From Sebastes aleutianus (taxonomy: Eukaryota; Chordata; Actinopteri; Perciformes; Sebastidae), in the NCBI GenBank assembly GCA_916700875.1, contig CAKAKS010000210.1, forward strand, positions 222,501 to 286,500: a DNA stretch of 64,000 nucleotides, read 5' to 3'. Below are positions 35,826 to 47,471 of this stretch, piece by piece (the first letter of the stretch is position 1; every line of letters starts with the position of its first letter). Both the position numbers and the translations under genes were made by a program. A model generated the notes under the pieces. It searched no databases, was not told where the DNA came from, and saw only the letters and a program-made list of their open reading frames with translations.

Positions 35826-36885
35826 ATACAGCCCCAATTCAAATCCATAACTGTGGGGGAGGAAATGAAGCCTGTGAACATGTTAACAATTTCACGATGA
35901 ATGAGATTTGTAAAACAGAACCATGTGTATGCACGGCTTTATAAATGTGAAGAAAGGAATGTGTATACAGTGTTTTAGTTATGAGTTCTAGGTCCCTCCA
36001 ACCAGAAAAATAAAATGCACATATTGCCACAGAAGACACAATAACATTCTGGTATCTTGTTTCCTATATGCATCTTTACAAAAATCCACCGCAGCAACAA
36101 TAAAGCAACACTTCCACCTACGAACCTGAGCAGCACACGTTAGGACGGTGACCTCTCGTCCCCTTCCCTCCTCCTCAGTCCTCTCCTCTCCAGATTGCTT
36201 ACCTCCTATCAGCGCCTCGCAAAAAACTCACTTGTAATCTCACTTTTCTTCATTTCCTATTTTGCTTGAAGGATGCTGTTGCATGACTGATGAACGCCGA
36301 CTTGCAGCAGCGCAATAAAAAGGTGCATGATGCAAATGACACGGCCTCTGCGTAACGTCGTGATGTCTTCGTGTCTGTACCTCGTGGCATTTTAACCTGT
36401 TTTTTGTCATTTTAAAAATATTTTGAAGCCACATATTAATGTGTTTCTAAATGAATGAATTGCATTCAGGACACATTTCCACTGGGATCCTTCGTATGAT
36501 TTCACAGTTGACCTTGTGGAGTAGGTGTGAGGCGTACAGCAGATCTGCCTCGGGGCTTTCGCATGGAGCTGCGATGCAGTCATGTCCATAATTATGGTAA
36601 ACATCACTGTAGTGTAATATCACAACATGACACTGAGTCACATAAGTGGCACATCTATCATCTTTGCATGATGTATGACTTCGCAGCCTGCAGCTCCAGC
36701 CAGGACACACACACAGAGCTTTTTAATGCTCTCACAGATGAATGCACCACTGAAGCTATTACCACCCATCAGTATCATCAGGGTTCTCCCTGCCGGCTGA
36801 CACTGGACCTGTAGTTTGGAGATGAAGAAGGAAATAAGGGATATTTTGTACCAATACTTTAAATCGAAATATCTGAAATCTAAAT
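35826..36885. other. Noncoding sequence, no feature recognised
   Basis: Single-copy-looking sequence with overlapping short frames on both strands around 36407-36814. None resembles a known protein. Confidence 0.4.
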
Positions 36886-36888
36886 ATT

Positions 36889-37525
36889 TGGGCTGTCAAT
36901 CGATTTAAATACTTAATCCTGATAAATCGCAAATTAGTCACACATTTTTTATCTGTTCAAAATGTACCTTAAAGGGAGATTTGTCAAGTATTTAATACTC
37001 TTATCAACATGGGAGTGGACAAATATGCTGCTTTATGCAAATGTATGTATATATTTATTATTGTAAATCAATTAACAACACAAAACAATGACAGATATTG
37101 TCCAGAAACCCTCACAGGTACTGCATTTAGCATAAAACAATATGCTCAAATCATAACATGGCAAACTGCAGCCCAACAGGCAACAACAGCTGTCAGTGTG
37201 TCAGTGTGCTGACTTGACAATGACTTGCCCCAAACTGCATGTGATTATCATAAAGTGGGCATGTCTGTAAAGGGGAGACTCGTGGGTACCCATAGAACCC
37301 ATTTACATTCACACATCTGGAGGTCAGAGGTCAAGGGACCACTTTGAAAATGGCCAGTTTTTCCTCGCCAAATTGAGCGTAAGTTTGAAGCGTTATTTAA
37401 CCTCCTTTGTGACAAGCTAGTATGACATGGTTGGTACCGATGGATTCCTTAGGGTTCTTTTTTTTTTTTTTCTGGTTTCATATGATACCAATATCTTCAC
37501 TCTAGCTTTGAAATTGAGCCCGCCT
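36889..37525 (+). mobile_element. TAGGGCTGTCAA hAT-like element (copy F), about 640 bp
   Basis: The longest nearly continuous copy: left end ttgggctgtcaatcgattta, then all internal blocks in order (tttgtcaagtatttaatact, tgcagcccaacaggcaacaa, cccaaactgcatgtgattat, caagctagtatgacatggtt, ttcactctagctttgaaatt). It loses the right terminus at about 37525. Confidence 0.9.
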
Positions 37526-37979
37526 GTCGTCTTCACCAGGCCTCGCTCGCAACAGAGTTCCTTCATCTTCAACACAAGCAAAACAAGTGAAGGAAAACTC
37601 AAATATATCAGATGTGTAGATTCTTTGTGAAAGGAATGAGGATATTAAACCCTGTAGGTGTCCTGCTGCTCTCCTCACAACGGTCGGCCTACGTCACCAC
37701 GGTCCAGCTGTAATGGGAGAACGGCGAGTGGAGTAATAGTAGAGGCAGCCGCTGGAACGGAGCGTCTGCTAAATGCTGTGAAGTGAACTGTTGGGATAAT
37801 AATGATCTATCGGGCTCGGTCTTCACACGGAAGCGGCAGGTAATGAAGTAGAGAGATTTAAAGAAGACCTTCAGATGACTTCCACAGCATGAGACGCGAG
37901 GTAATGGAGCTAGATTGAGCAGTAAAACAGAAGCGTGTGCGGTGGCGGGGATGGTGGCGTTTGTAGTGTGTGTGGTAGG
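37526..37979. other. Noncoding sequence, no feature recognised
   Basis: Unique-looking sequence between copy F and the next tandem repeat. No exon evidence. Confidence 0.4.
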
Positions 37980-37984
37980 GCACC

Positions 37985-38140
37985 TAACGATTATTTTTTA
38001 TCAATAACGATTATGTTTTTATCAATAACGATTATTTTCTTTATCAATAACGATTATTTTTTTATCAATAATGATTAATTTGGCGATTAGTCGGTTAATC
38101 TAACGACTAATTGATTGATTGTTCTAAAGATTATTTTTTT
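37985..38140 (+). repeat. Short tandem repeat of cgattattttttatcaataa (4-5 units) with a dispersed-repeat tail
   Basis: About 24-27 bp units (taacgattat, T run, atcaa), followed by ggcgattagtcggttaatct and aacgactaattgattgattg. The tail resembles the end of another common fish element. Confidence 0.75.
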
Positions 38141-39760
38141 AATTCCCGATTAATATAAAAATGAATTTACCCAGAATAAATAGCAAAACGTGCTCCAGCC
38201 ATAAATGCACGAGCATGACAGACTTTAGATTATGTTTTAGATATTTATTATTTACATAGATACAACTGGTTTTGCTGTCTGGTGAACAGCTGACTTTACA
38301 GCAAGGAGTGGTACTCATATCATATATGAACCGTTTTCAGGTCATTTCTTCTCATAAAAGTTCTCTCGAATATATAATGCAACACTACCAGCTCTTTGCC
38401 CACGATAGACAGGGAGGAAAAGAAAAATGAGGAAAAGCTGTTACTTTAACTCACTTACAAATTTGGCGTTCTCTCTCGTCAAAATTATCGAGCCACGTAA
38501 TCATCCATTCCTGAAAAGAAACCACACACTTTAGGATCCTCCTTACCCCAGGAATATACACAAACATTAATGGTTTGTAAGAGTGGCATTCAACAACATC
38601 AACAGAAGTATTCCTGGCCAGTCATAAAACTACAGAACAGCATCGGTCATTGTAAAACTACAGACCATATTCCAATGATGTAATCCATGAAATCGCACTT
38701 CAGGATGTTCTCTTACTAATGATTAAATTCAGAGTGACAAAAACTGACTTAGTAAAAACAACGTATGCAAAAGTAGCCGACAGAAGAAAAGCTTGTCTTA
38801 AAATCCGATTGACTCCTGCATTTCACTTTGCTGCTGGACGCTGGATATACTAACGTCACAACAACAAAACTCTTCTTTACTTCCCAGGAGTCAACAAGTG
38901 ATGAGCGGTTCTTGACAACGCTGCAAGCAGCACTTCCTTGGGGCCAAGCAATCGGCACGCTCCAAACGGCCACGCGCTTCAAACGGGAACGAGCCCCCCA
39001 CTAGTTAAAAAAATTATGATTGCTAAAAAAAATTGGCTACAAATACAGGCCTGGAGTTAAATTAAACAAAATATTATCAATTTAATGAAATCACAAATCG
39101 TTCAGTTCAACCATGTGCTGAGATTACTGGCAAAAGTGTCAGTTACAGGTCGCTGCGGCTGAAGGGAACAGGATGAAGTGGGGATCTGAGGGTCAGTGTC
39201 AGAAATAGCATCAGGTTGTATAACGCACACACAAAAGGACGTCTCTTTGCTCTAATCACAAACAAAGTCACATCTACAAGATCAGGTAGTAACACAATTA
39301 TCTTCAGAGGACGCTATACAGCACATATAGCTTTCTCATTCACACACACAGATGGCTCTCTTTGACCTCTTTGTCCTCATGGAGAGGACACATTATAATG
39401 GGCCTTGTCCTTCCTCGTGACATTTCAAACAGCCCTTCCTTTTCTCAGCTGTCCAGTAGAGTAACCCCACATTTGTAGTCGCTAAGGTAAGTCACTCACA
39501 TTGCCAAAATACCAGATACTCTGTGTCGTAAAATCAGTACCAGTATGAATACTCCAGTGATCTAAAGTGCAGTGTCATGTTTTTCTATGTTAAGAAACAA
39601 CTGCGCGCCCTGCAAGCTCGGCTGCAACCGACAAGACTCAAATTAATATTTCAAGCCACTTTTGGGAGGATTCTTTGGTGCCTCCGCTGAGGCATTGTGT
39701 ACATTTTAATTTATTAAAGTTATTATAGCATCTGTCAAATTTTTATGATAGGATAATTTG
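38141..39760. other. Noncoding sequence, no feature recognised
   Basis: AT-rich single-copy-looking DNA. A minus-strand frame near 38982-38749 is short and unrecognised. Confidence 0.4.
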
Positions 39761-39763
39761 ATG

Positions 39764-39835
39764 AAATGTTTTAACGCCACTCATTTTTTTAACGCATTAA
39801 CGCAACTTGCGATTTTTAGGTTGTCTGTCTGCAAC
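39764..39835 (-). mobile_element. Right-end fragment of the TAGGGCTGTCAA family (copy H)
   Basis: ttaacgccactcattttttt, then aacgcattaacgcaacttgc and gatttttaggttgt. This is the reverse complement of the block gcgttaatgcgttaaagaaa that precedes the right terminus in copies C and E. Confidence 0.6.
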
Positions 39836-39837
39836 TT

Positions 39838-39955
39838 TGTGTTCTTGCTGCTGACCGTCTTGGCCAGGTCTCCCTTGGAAAAAAGGTTCTTAATCTCAAT
39901 GGGACTAACATGGTTAAATAAAGGTTAAATAAAAAAAAAAAAAAAAAAAAAAACG
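39838..39955 (+). mobile_element. Retroposon 3' tail with poly-A
   Basis: gctgaccgtcttggccaggt, aatctcaatgggactaacat and ggttaaataaaggttaaata, then 23 A residues. It resembles the 3' end of a fish non-LTR retroelement. Only the tail is present, consistent with 5' truncation. Confidence 0.5.
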
Positions 39956-40779
39956 GCTAAGATTAAATGGCCCCACCTTAAAGGTGGACTCACCTCGAAT
40001 TTTCTTTTAAGTGACAGGTCAGAGATATTTATTGTACTTTGAATGTGAAACCCAAGAAAACGGAAAATAGCTTCATCTGAAATCAAAGTCAGTGAGCCTA
40101 TTTCCAGTCCTGTGACCGGGAGATTTCTCATATGATTATTGCTTTACCACTCCGCTCGGTCGTGAGCTACCTCCTGTTTCCACTGGTCGCTGATAGAGGT
40201 CAGCTGAGGTCAGACAGATAAGGTGGTTGCAGAATAAATTTGTCACGAATCTGAATTTTAATCCTGAGAACGTATCTGCAGTCCTGACATCCAGAGGTCA
40301 ATCCAGAGGAAGGGGGGGGTGTTACACAAAAAAGCGTCTGCCCCTCAGCAGTCTTCTACAAATATATGGAAAGGAAATAAATATCTGAGCCCAAACGCAT
40401 CAGGACACTTGACTTGAATTAACTGGTTCAGTCCAGTTTAATCTGGGTCTAAGATAGACTCAGTTCCATGAGCTTTGGGCAAGAGATCATTAAATTCATT
40501 AAATGCTGCAGTAGGGTTTGGTGGGAGTAAATCAGAATCCAGATCGTCTCCAGCTGGTGCATTTTGAAGATCAAACCTCGAAGACACAGATGACTGAAAT
40601 AAGCTGGCAGAGAAGGTCACTGAGGCATTTGGCGTAACACATTATTATTTCAGCATGGATGGGAGAAATGAAAGAAAGCACTGATGACAGTATCACTGCT
40701 ACAAAACCAGCCATTATCTCCATTAAATCCTCCCAGTGTGACCCGCTGTGTGTGCTGGTGGTAACCATGCCAGCCAGTA

Positions 40780-41599
40780 TGGAGGACGGACTCTGCCAAG
40801 ATAAAAAATTAATGAATAAATAACTAAATGACTTGATAAATAAATAAATGTCATTAAATGCAGCAAAAACAATATTTAGCAATAAATGTAGTCATTAATG
40901 AATTGATAAAATGTGATTTTGTGATATTTCTGTTTTATTTGCTTCTTTATTTATTTATCTTTGTATGAATTCCCTTATTTGGTAACTCTTCTGTTTAATT
41001 TTCACTTTTATACATTTATGTATGTTTTTTTATTTTTATAGATTTTTGCATTTATTTTAAATTTATTCATCTATTTTAAATTTATTCATTTATTTTTACA
41101 CTTATTCTTAATTTATTTTTTGTAGTACTTTACTTATTTTATATTTATTTCTAAATCTATGTATTCATTTATGTATTTATATATTTATTTATTCATTTAT
41201 TTCTGCACGATTTTCCTTTTGCATTTCATCCGTTATTTTTCCCCCAAACTTTTTTATTTCTGTATTCTTTTCTTTATACATTCGTTTAAACATTTCTTTT
41301 TACAATTCTTTATGCAAAAATAAATAAATAAAAAATCGATGCAAAAATAAATAAATTAAAAAATTATAAAAACTAAATACATAAATAAATAAAAGTGAAA
41401 ATTAAACAGAAGAGTTAAAGATAAATATAGAAGCAAATTGAAACAGAAATATCAATTTATGTCACATTTTATCAATTAATTAAGTACTATGTTTATTTTT
41501 ATATTATTTTTGCTACATTTAATTACATATTTATCTAGTCATTTTCTTATTTATTTCATTTTTTTAGGGGGGTGTGGGGGGGGCAGGTTCTGTCCTCCA
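40780..41599. mobile_element. 820-bp foldback (palindromic) element with TA target duplication
   Basis: Left end tggaggacggactctgccaa and right end aggttctgtcctcca are inverted, flanked by TA at 40778-40779 and 41600-41601. Inner blocks are inverted too: ctcttctgtttaattttcac near 40986 pairs with gtgaaaattaaacagaagag near 41397, and tgatatttctgttttatttg pairs with caaattgaaacagaaatatc. The roughly 380-bp middle is TTTATTTA-rich. TA duplication and long arms fit a Tc1/mariner-type MITE. No transposase is encoded. Confidence 0.75.
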
Positions 41600-41601
41600 T
41601 A

Positions 41602-42450
41602 AGCCAATGCCAGGAGAGGAGATAGCAGTGACATCATCAAACCGCTCGACCCTATGCCTTCTGGGAAGCCACTCGAGCCCCTCTCACCAGATTGATTTGG
41701 TTGGCCCCTGGAGACACGGCTCATTGGGCGCACGATGAGCCCACTCCCACTTTTCTGCCTCTACCTGTCATCATTTACATTTTGATAGGTCTCTGCATGT
41801 GATTACCACTGATTTCTATCAAGGTCAAAGCTGCAACACCTGAAGGAAGATGGGAGCGGAGAGGAAGAGAAGGAATCAGCGCTGATGGTGATGGAGGTGG
41901 AGGTGGAGGATGGGAGGGGACACAGATAGAGACGCCGCGTGAATGACTGAAAAGAGCGTGACGAGTCCGATTGGACGGGCGAAATAGAGAATGATCAGAG
42001 ACGGGAGGAGATGAAACAGAGGGGTAAACGAGTGGGAGGGAGCGCAGCCGCTGAACAATGGGCCCACACTGAGTGCAGTTTGAGGAGTATTGTGCCAAAT
42101 AATGGCATGTGATTGAGGAAAGGTGCGCCATATAATTGCTGTTTTTGATGACTCAGACGATTGGAGACACCGATGCTATGTGTGAGGTGTGTGGGTCGTG
42201 ATCGGGGATGCTGCTTTCCACTTTGCTCCAGTTAGTGAGGCGAGTTCTCAGCTATTTGAAAAAGCAACACCTACACAAAACAACAAATGACACAAAATGA
42301 ATGTAATCATACGGAAGTTTTGAAGAGAAGATGGTTACAACAAACAGGCATCATTGGATGATAGAATATTAACTTATCAATCTGGATCCTGTCACCAAAA
42401 TTGCACAATGATCTTGGTAAAGCATGTTGAAGATTATGTGCTGCTATTTG
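41602..42450. other. Noncoding sequence, no feature recognised
   Basis: A GGA/GGT-rich patch at 41880-41925 only. Minus-strand short frames there reflect that composition. Confidence 0.4.
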
Positions 42451-42452
42451 TA

Positions 42453-42560
42453 GGGATGCACCGATACCACTTTTTTTCAGACCGAGTACAAGTACTTACA
42501 TTTGGGTACTCGCCGATACCGAGTACCGATACGAGTCCTTCTCTGTGCCAAAAGACCCTC
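42453..42560 (+). mobile_element. GATGCACCGATACC-type element, forward copy
   Basis: tagggatgcaccgataccac, gagtacaagtacttacattt and gccgataccgagtaccgata; the forward counterpart of 24227-24325. It runs directly into the 28S-like segment. Confidence 0.65.
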
Positions 42561-42599
42561 GTTAACAGCCAGCTGGAGGGTGTGAGCGACACACGGCAG

Positions 42600-42722
42600 G
42601 CTGGGGAGTCCCGCATACGAGGCGGTGCGCCTTGACCGGCTCTAGGTCGACTTGGAAAGGCTCGGGGCGAAGGTGGCTCGCGGCCGCAGCTTTACAGCGC
42701 TCCCCGCCCGGACCTCGCCACA
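42600..42722 (+). pseudogene. 28S rRNA-like fragment next to the GATGCACCGATACC element
   Basis: cttggaaaggctcggggcga, aggtggctcgcggccgcagc, tttacagcgctccccgcccg and gacctcgcc. The same order, more degraded, starts the segment at 3312, and the end gacctcgcc recurs at the start of the segment at 53255. GC is far above background. The 28S assignment rests on the linked diagnostic block in the other two copies. Confidence 0.5.
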
Positions 42723-42962
42723 CAGTGGACAAATTCTTGACAGATTTCAATCAATATGCCTTTTGAAGGCTGATATTGATGCCGTCTCCATGTTGAGAGC
42801 TGTGAGGAGGCAATAGATATGCTCTGAATTCCATATTGAGCACATTTAAATCTAAATAAACTTAAATGGTTTAAGGTAATCGCTTTCCTCAAACAGTTTG
42901 AGTTGAACTAACTCATCAGGTTTTACAGTGTACTAATGTACAGCCACACTATTTTCATCAGT

Positions 42963-42964
<2 letters not shown>

Positions 42965-43013
<49 letters not shown>
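42965..43013. repeat. (CA)n microsatellite, about 24 repeats
   Basis: Uninterrupted CA tract. Confidence 0.97.
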
Positions 43014-43016
<3 letters not shown>

Positions 43017-45119
43017 TAGGTGAGAATGAGCTGCACATTCTCTCCGGTTTTCCACGTCGGTTTATGTGTGTTTTATTCCCGACGCTGCTGTTTAATCATT
43101 TATCGCTCCCTGTTGCACTTGATCGGAGACCCGCAATTATGTTTGTCAGTAGTGAATTTTAATACCAAAACCCACTTTCATCTAAATTTCTCTTACATAA
43201 TCCTTTTCATATCCTCTTCTGCTTTGTCCTGAAGAGTGTGCCCTGTTGCCATGGTGATCTATGAGGGGACGGATGCCGTTTGAAGGGCAAATGGGGGGCA
43301 AAGGCCCAGCGAACGGCCTGAATCGAGAACACAGCTGACTGTATCCCTGTAGAGATCGACCCCGCGGCTCTCCTTCTGTCTTACCCTTCCTCCCTCTCTC
43401 TCTCTCTCTCTCTCACACACACTGAGTCGTCCAAAACTACACCTTCATGGTCCTAAAATAGAGACACCTACTTGGGTGATGGAGAAACAAAAAGAGAGAG
43501 AAGGTTTTCACCAAAGACGAATTGCCTCCGTCTGTGGAGAAAAAAGGAGGCCAGGAGCGATAGGCCCGGTCATCCCTACCCTCCCTCCTCCCTCCCCTAA
43601 CCTCCACCAACTTGACGGAGTCTGAAGCTTCTCAATGGCAAACTCAAACTTCACCTCCAGTATGGAGAAACACAGCTAGCCAGCTAAGTTTGTTCTGCAA
43701 AAACCTACTTTGTTTTCCAGATTTCACTCCTGTTGACACACTTCAGCCATCCATGGCATTAAATTAGAGACATCCGAGCCTACAAACTGTTGTTTATGTC
43801 CCAGTACATTACAGAATGTAAACATGTTCTAGTAGAAACACAAAATATAAGTATGAACCTAAAAAATGAGCACGATATGGGACCTTTAAAGAAACCAAAC
43901 GGTATTCTAGTACGCTGGAATCCTTCCCTTCAGGTTTTCGGTGTGTCATTTAGCTTGCGGTATTGGATTAAACTCAAATTAATTTAGCAATTCACAGATT
44001 ATATTAGAACAATTCAATTCTAAAAATTAGATTTAAAAAAAGGGTCCCTCTACAAGACAAGGCCTCTAGATTAGGTAATAATGTCTGTGTACCTTAAGGC
44101 CCTTACCCTTTTCAGTTCATGTTGTGCATCAGTGTTGCATATTCCACAAACAAATTTGCAATTAATCAAATTACCATAAACAAATTACCACCGGGTGAAA
44201 GCTTTTAGGGCCTCTTGGGGTCTAGGCTCTCGGTCTGGTCCCGTTGGTAATCCAGTTTTTGTCCAGACTGCAGTTCCTGAAGTCACTTCCTGTTAGATTC
44301 TGACAATTTGATGGTCAGAAAGGCTGAAATGTTAAGAGGTTACACTGCAAGTGACACTGAGGAGTGCAGATTTCAGTCTCAAGTTTCACAATGAACCTGG
44401 TTTAAAGGGTGGGTCCATTACTTTTCTTTTAGATTTTTGAGGTTTTTATGTAATTCTGTATCTTCCCAGTGGTGCTCCTTTTGTATTCAAATCCAACATT
44501 CAAATTTTGGTCAAAGTAAGTGTGTTTTAGTGTCAAAACGGTAGGTTTCTGCAAGATAACACTGCTACATATACAGTATATATACAGCCTTATAGTCAGT
44601 GTATTAACGTTACATAGAGTAACTTAGATGGCGGTCTGTGTGCTTTTGAGAGACAGACAGGAGAACCGGCATGGAAGCATGGCAATGCACTGCTGTGAAC
44701 GCCACGTTAGTTGGAATCTGAAAGTCCCACAATAACACGAACAAACTAACCGATCAATGCAGCGGTAGACCAGCAACTCCCGTGTTCTGCGAGGTAAAAT
44801 TACTGTTTTTGTGAATGTAGTCTTGTGGCTTTGAAGACGGCTTCAGTTTCCCATCATGACAAAGGTTATATGGATGTATTTTTTAGCACTTTTACTAGTA
44901 AAGAAATGTTAAACGTTACTCTGGTTTACTCTCCCTGTGTATGATGTCATCAACATGTGCCGACTCTGCAGCGCGAGCGTGCATGCAGATGAACGGCACA
45001 CCTTTGCCGGGACTCCCTGCTCTCTGTGGAGGGAGACAGGCACCGGTCTGCATGAGCTGCCGGCATTAAACCATTGCTGATTTAACTTGAATAGAAGTTG
45101 GTTTATTATATTTTTTGTT
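43014..45119. other. Noncoding sequence, no gene recognised
   Basis: Contains a (CT)n/(CA)n tract at 43395-43421 and CT-rich sequence around 43570-43610. No exon evidence. Confidence 0.45.
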
Positions 45120-45135
45120 AAATATTGCTCTGCCT

Positions 45136-45338
45136 AGGGCGCCTGGCTAGCTCAGTTGGTAGAGCGGGCGCCCATGTAACAAGGCTCAGTCCTGACCGCG
45201 GCGGCCCGGGTTCGAATCCGGCCTGTGGCCCTTTCCGCATCCACTCCCTCTCTCTCTCCCCCCTTTCCAAGACTCTATCCACTGTCCTGTCAATAAAAAT
45301 GGAAAATGCCCCCAAAAAAATAACTTAAAAAAAAAAAA
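45136..45338 (+). mobile_element. tRNA-derived SINE with 16-bp target-site duplication
   Basis: The head carries a pol III box A (tagctcagttggtagagcgg, 45149 on) and box B (gggttcgaatccggcc), then a CT-rich body and an A-rich tail. The perfect direct repeat aaatattgctctgcct at 45120-45135 and 45339-45354 brackets it, showing insertion by reverse transcription. The good match between duplications implies a fairly recent insertion. The loop spacing does not make a functional tRNA. Confidence 0.93.
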
Positions 45339-45354
45339 AAATATTGCTCTGCCT

Positions 45355-46250
45355 TGTATCTTGAGAACTGAAGCAGCGGGTCCTGCACGGGTTGCACTTT
45401 TTATTATTTTCTAATAAAAGGTGTATATATTTGCCATTAATCGTTGTGTTTACTTGTTTATATCCATAATTAATTTATCCCTGATTCCCTTACAAGAAAA
45501 ACTTTGAAGGAATCCTGACCTGGACTGTCCAGTATCCAGATATTTATTTCATTATTCCACAGCTTGATAGAGTTTAATGTCTGAATAAAGGAATGTATTT
45601 GTGTGCAATTACTTCAAATGTAACCGCTTCAACACAATTAAGGTTCAACAATGTCTTCAACATCTGTGATCATAAATACACATTAATTTTAATTCTTTAA
45701 ACAGGGGCTCCTTTAAGGTCTGCAGCGGGAGACAGTTGTGTTGGAAGAGACCGGAGAAAAACCATCTGCCAGGTTTTATTTTCCTCATACTGACCAGGTG
45801 TGTGGGCTCTACTCAATAAGCACAGTGTTTACTCAGAAGTCATAAACACCAACTGCTAAGCTGGCACTCCTCATGACTCTCCTCCTGATCAAACACTGTT
45901 TCCATCAGTTCACAAAAACTAAACTTTGTTTGATTCATCTGCAAAAAAACACTGACTTTACTGTACATTCTGTTAGTGTATGGCAACATTTGTCCAAATA
46001 TGAACTTGAAACAGGAGGAAAGGACTTCTTCTTTTTAACCTTTACAGATAAATAGCTCACTATGTGACTGTTCTCACCAGTATAAATAACTTCCTGTGTT
46101 TAGTTAATGGTTTATTTGTGCCAGTCCTACACTCAGAAAATATATGTCAGGCATGGTCGACCATGTATGTAATAGAAAGGTATTGAAGAATTGGCATGAA
46201 GGAGAGCCTAACCTCTGCTCACCATTCTTCAAACAGAAAACAATCTGAAA
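45355..46250. other. Noncoding sequence, no feature recognised
   Basis: AT-rich, short frames only. Confidence 0.4.
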
Positions 46251-46253
46251 GGG

Positions 46254-46407
<154 letters not shown>

Positions 46408-46408
46408 G

Positions 46409-46985
46409 TAGATGGAGGAGCTCAGCCCCGACAGAGGGCAGAGAAGATGCTGCAAGAAACGTTAAAAGTCCAGATAAAACAACAGGTAATGTCAAATGGG
46501 AATTAATGGCTCAAAAACGCATGAAACAACGTATATAATGTGTATTAAACGGGCTGCTTCATCTACATGAGAAGCAGGTAGAGTTGAAGTAAAGCAGCCA
46601 CAGTAAAAAACAAATAAAAAATGTTCCCCACACAGCGTTTCCCTGGATATAAAAAGCCTGTCTTGTGTACTGTAAATGTGAAGGCTTGCCAGCCAACATT
46701 ATGCCAGATGGCTTCCTCCTGAAGCATAGCTTAGCCATATGTCAATCCACAGTAATGACTCCCATCAGGTTAGCAGAAGGCAGAAAGGTTACGCGCTCAG
46801 CCATAGGCTTCAACCGCTTCCACTATCTCCCTGCATCACAATTCAGATCTGAGAGACACTAGTGAGTCTGATATGACACCTGAATGATTAAGACCTGGAT
46901 TATGTTTATTTCATCAGTACAATTATGCCCTGAGGCACTGAAATTATGTAGAAATGAACCATTTCTATAAAGAATGACATCAAAT
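46409..46985. other. Noncoding sequence, no feature recognised
   Basis: No repeats or exons recognised. Confidence 0.4.
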
Positions 46986-46993
46986 ATAGAAAT

Positions 46994-47463
46994 TATGGCT
47001 GTCAATCAATTAAAATATTTAATCGCGATTAATCGCACATTTTTTATCTGTTGTAAATGTACATTAAAAGGAGATTTGTCGAGTATTTAATACTCTTATC
47101 AACATGGGAGTGGGAAAATATTCTGCTTTATGCATATATATTTATCAATCAATTAACAACACAAAACAATAACAAGTATTGTCCAGAAACCCTCACAGGT
47201 ACTGCATTTATCATAAAACAATATGCTCAAATCATAACATGGCAAACTGCAGCCCAACAGGCAACAACAGCTGTCAGTGTGTCGAGCCACAAGCGGTTCA
47301 CGGCAACAACTTTCAAAATTGAGCCCGCTACAACCTCCAAAAGATTGGCGGCCCATTCGGATTTTTAAGAGGTTAATTAAAAATTGCAAGGTGCTTCACC
47401 TTGAAGAAATTAGTGGCATTGCAACGAATTTTTGTTATTATCGCATTAACTTTGACAGCCCTA
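46994..47463 (+). mobile_element. TAGGGCTGTCAA hAT-like element (copy G), 470 bp, with perfect 8-bp target duplication
   Basis: Left end tatggctgtcaatcaattaa (consensus TAGGGCTGTCAA with small changes) and right end actttgacagcccta are inverted repeats. atagaaat is present at 46986-46993 and at 47464-47471. Eight-base duplications and short inverted ends with no coding capacity define it as a non-autonomous hAT-type element. It is internally deleted relative to copy F (no cccaaactgcatgtgattat block). Confidence 0.9.
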
Positions 47464-47471
47464 ATAGAAAT

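Noticed and set aside
45139..45230. A functional tRNA gene
   Set aside because: It is the head of a SINE with an A-tail and target duplications; the spacing between boxes and the arms do not give a normal cloverleaf.
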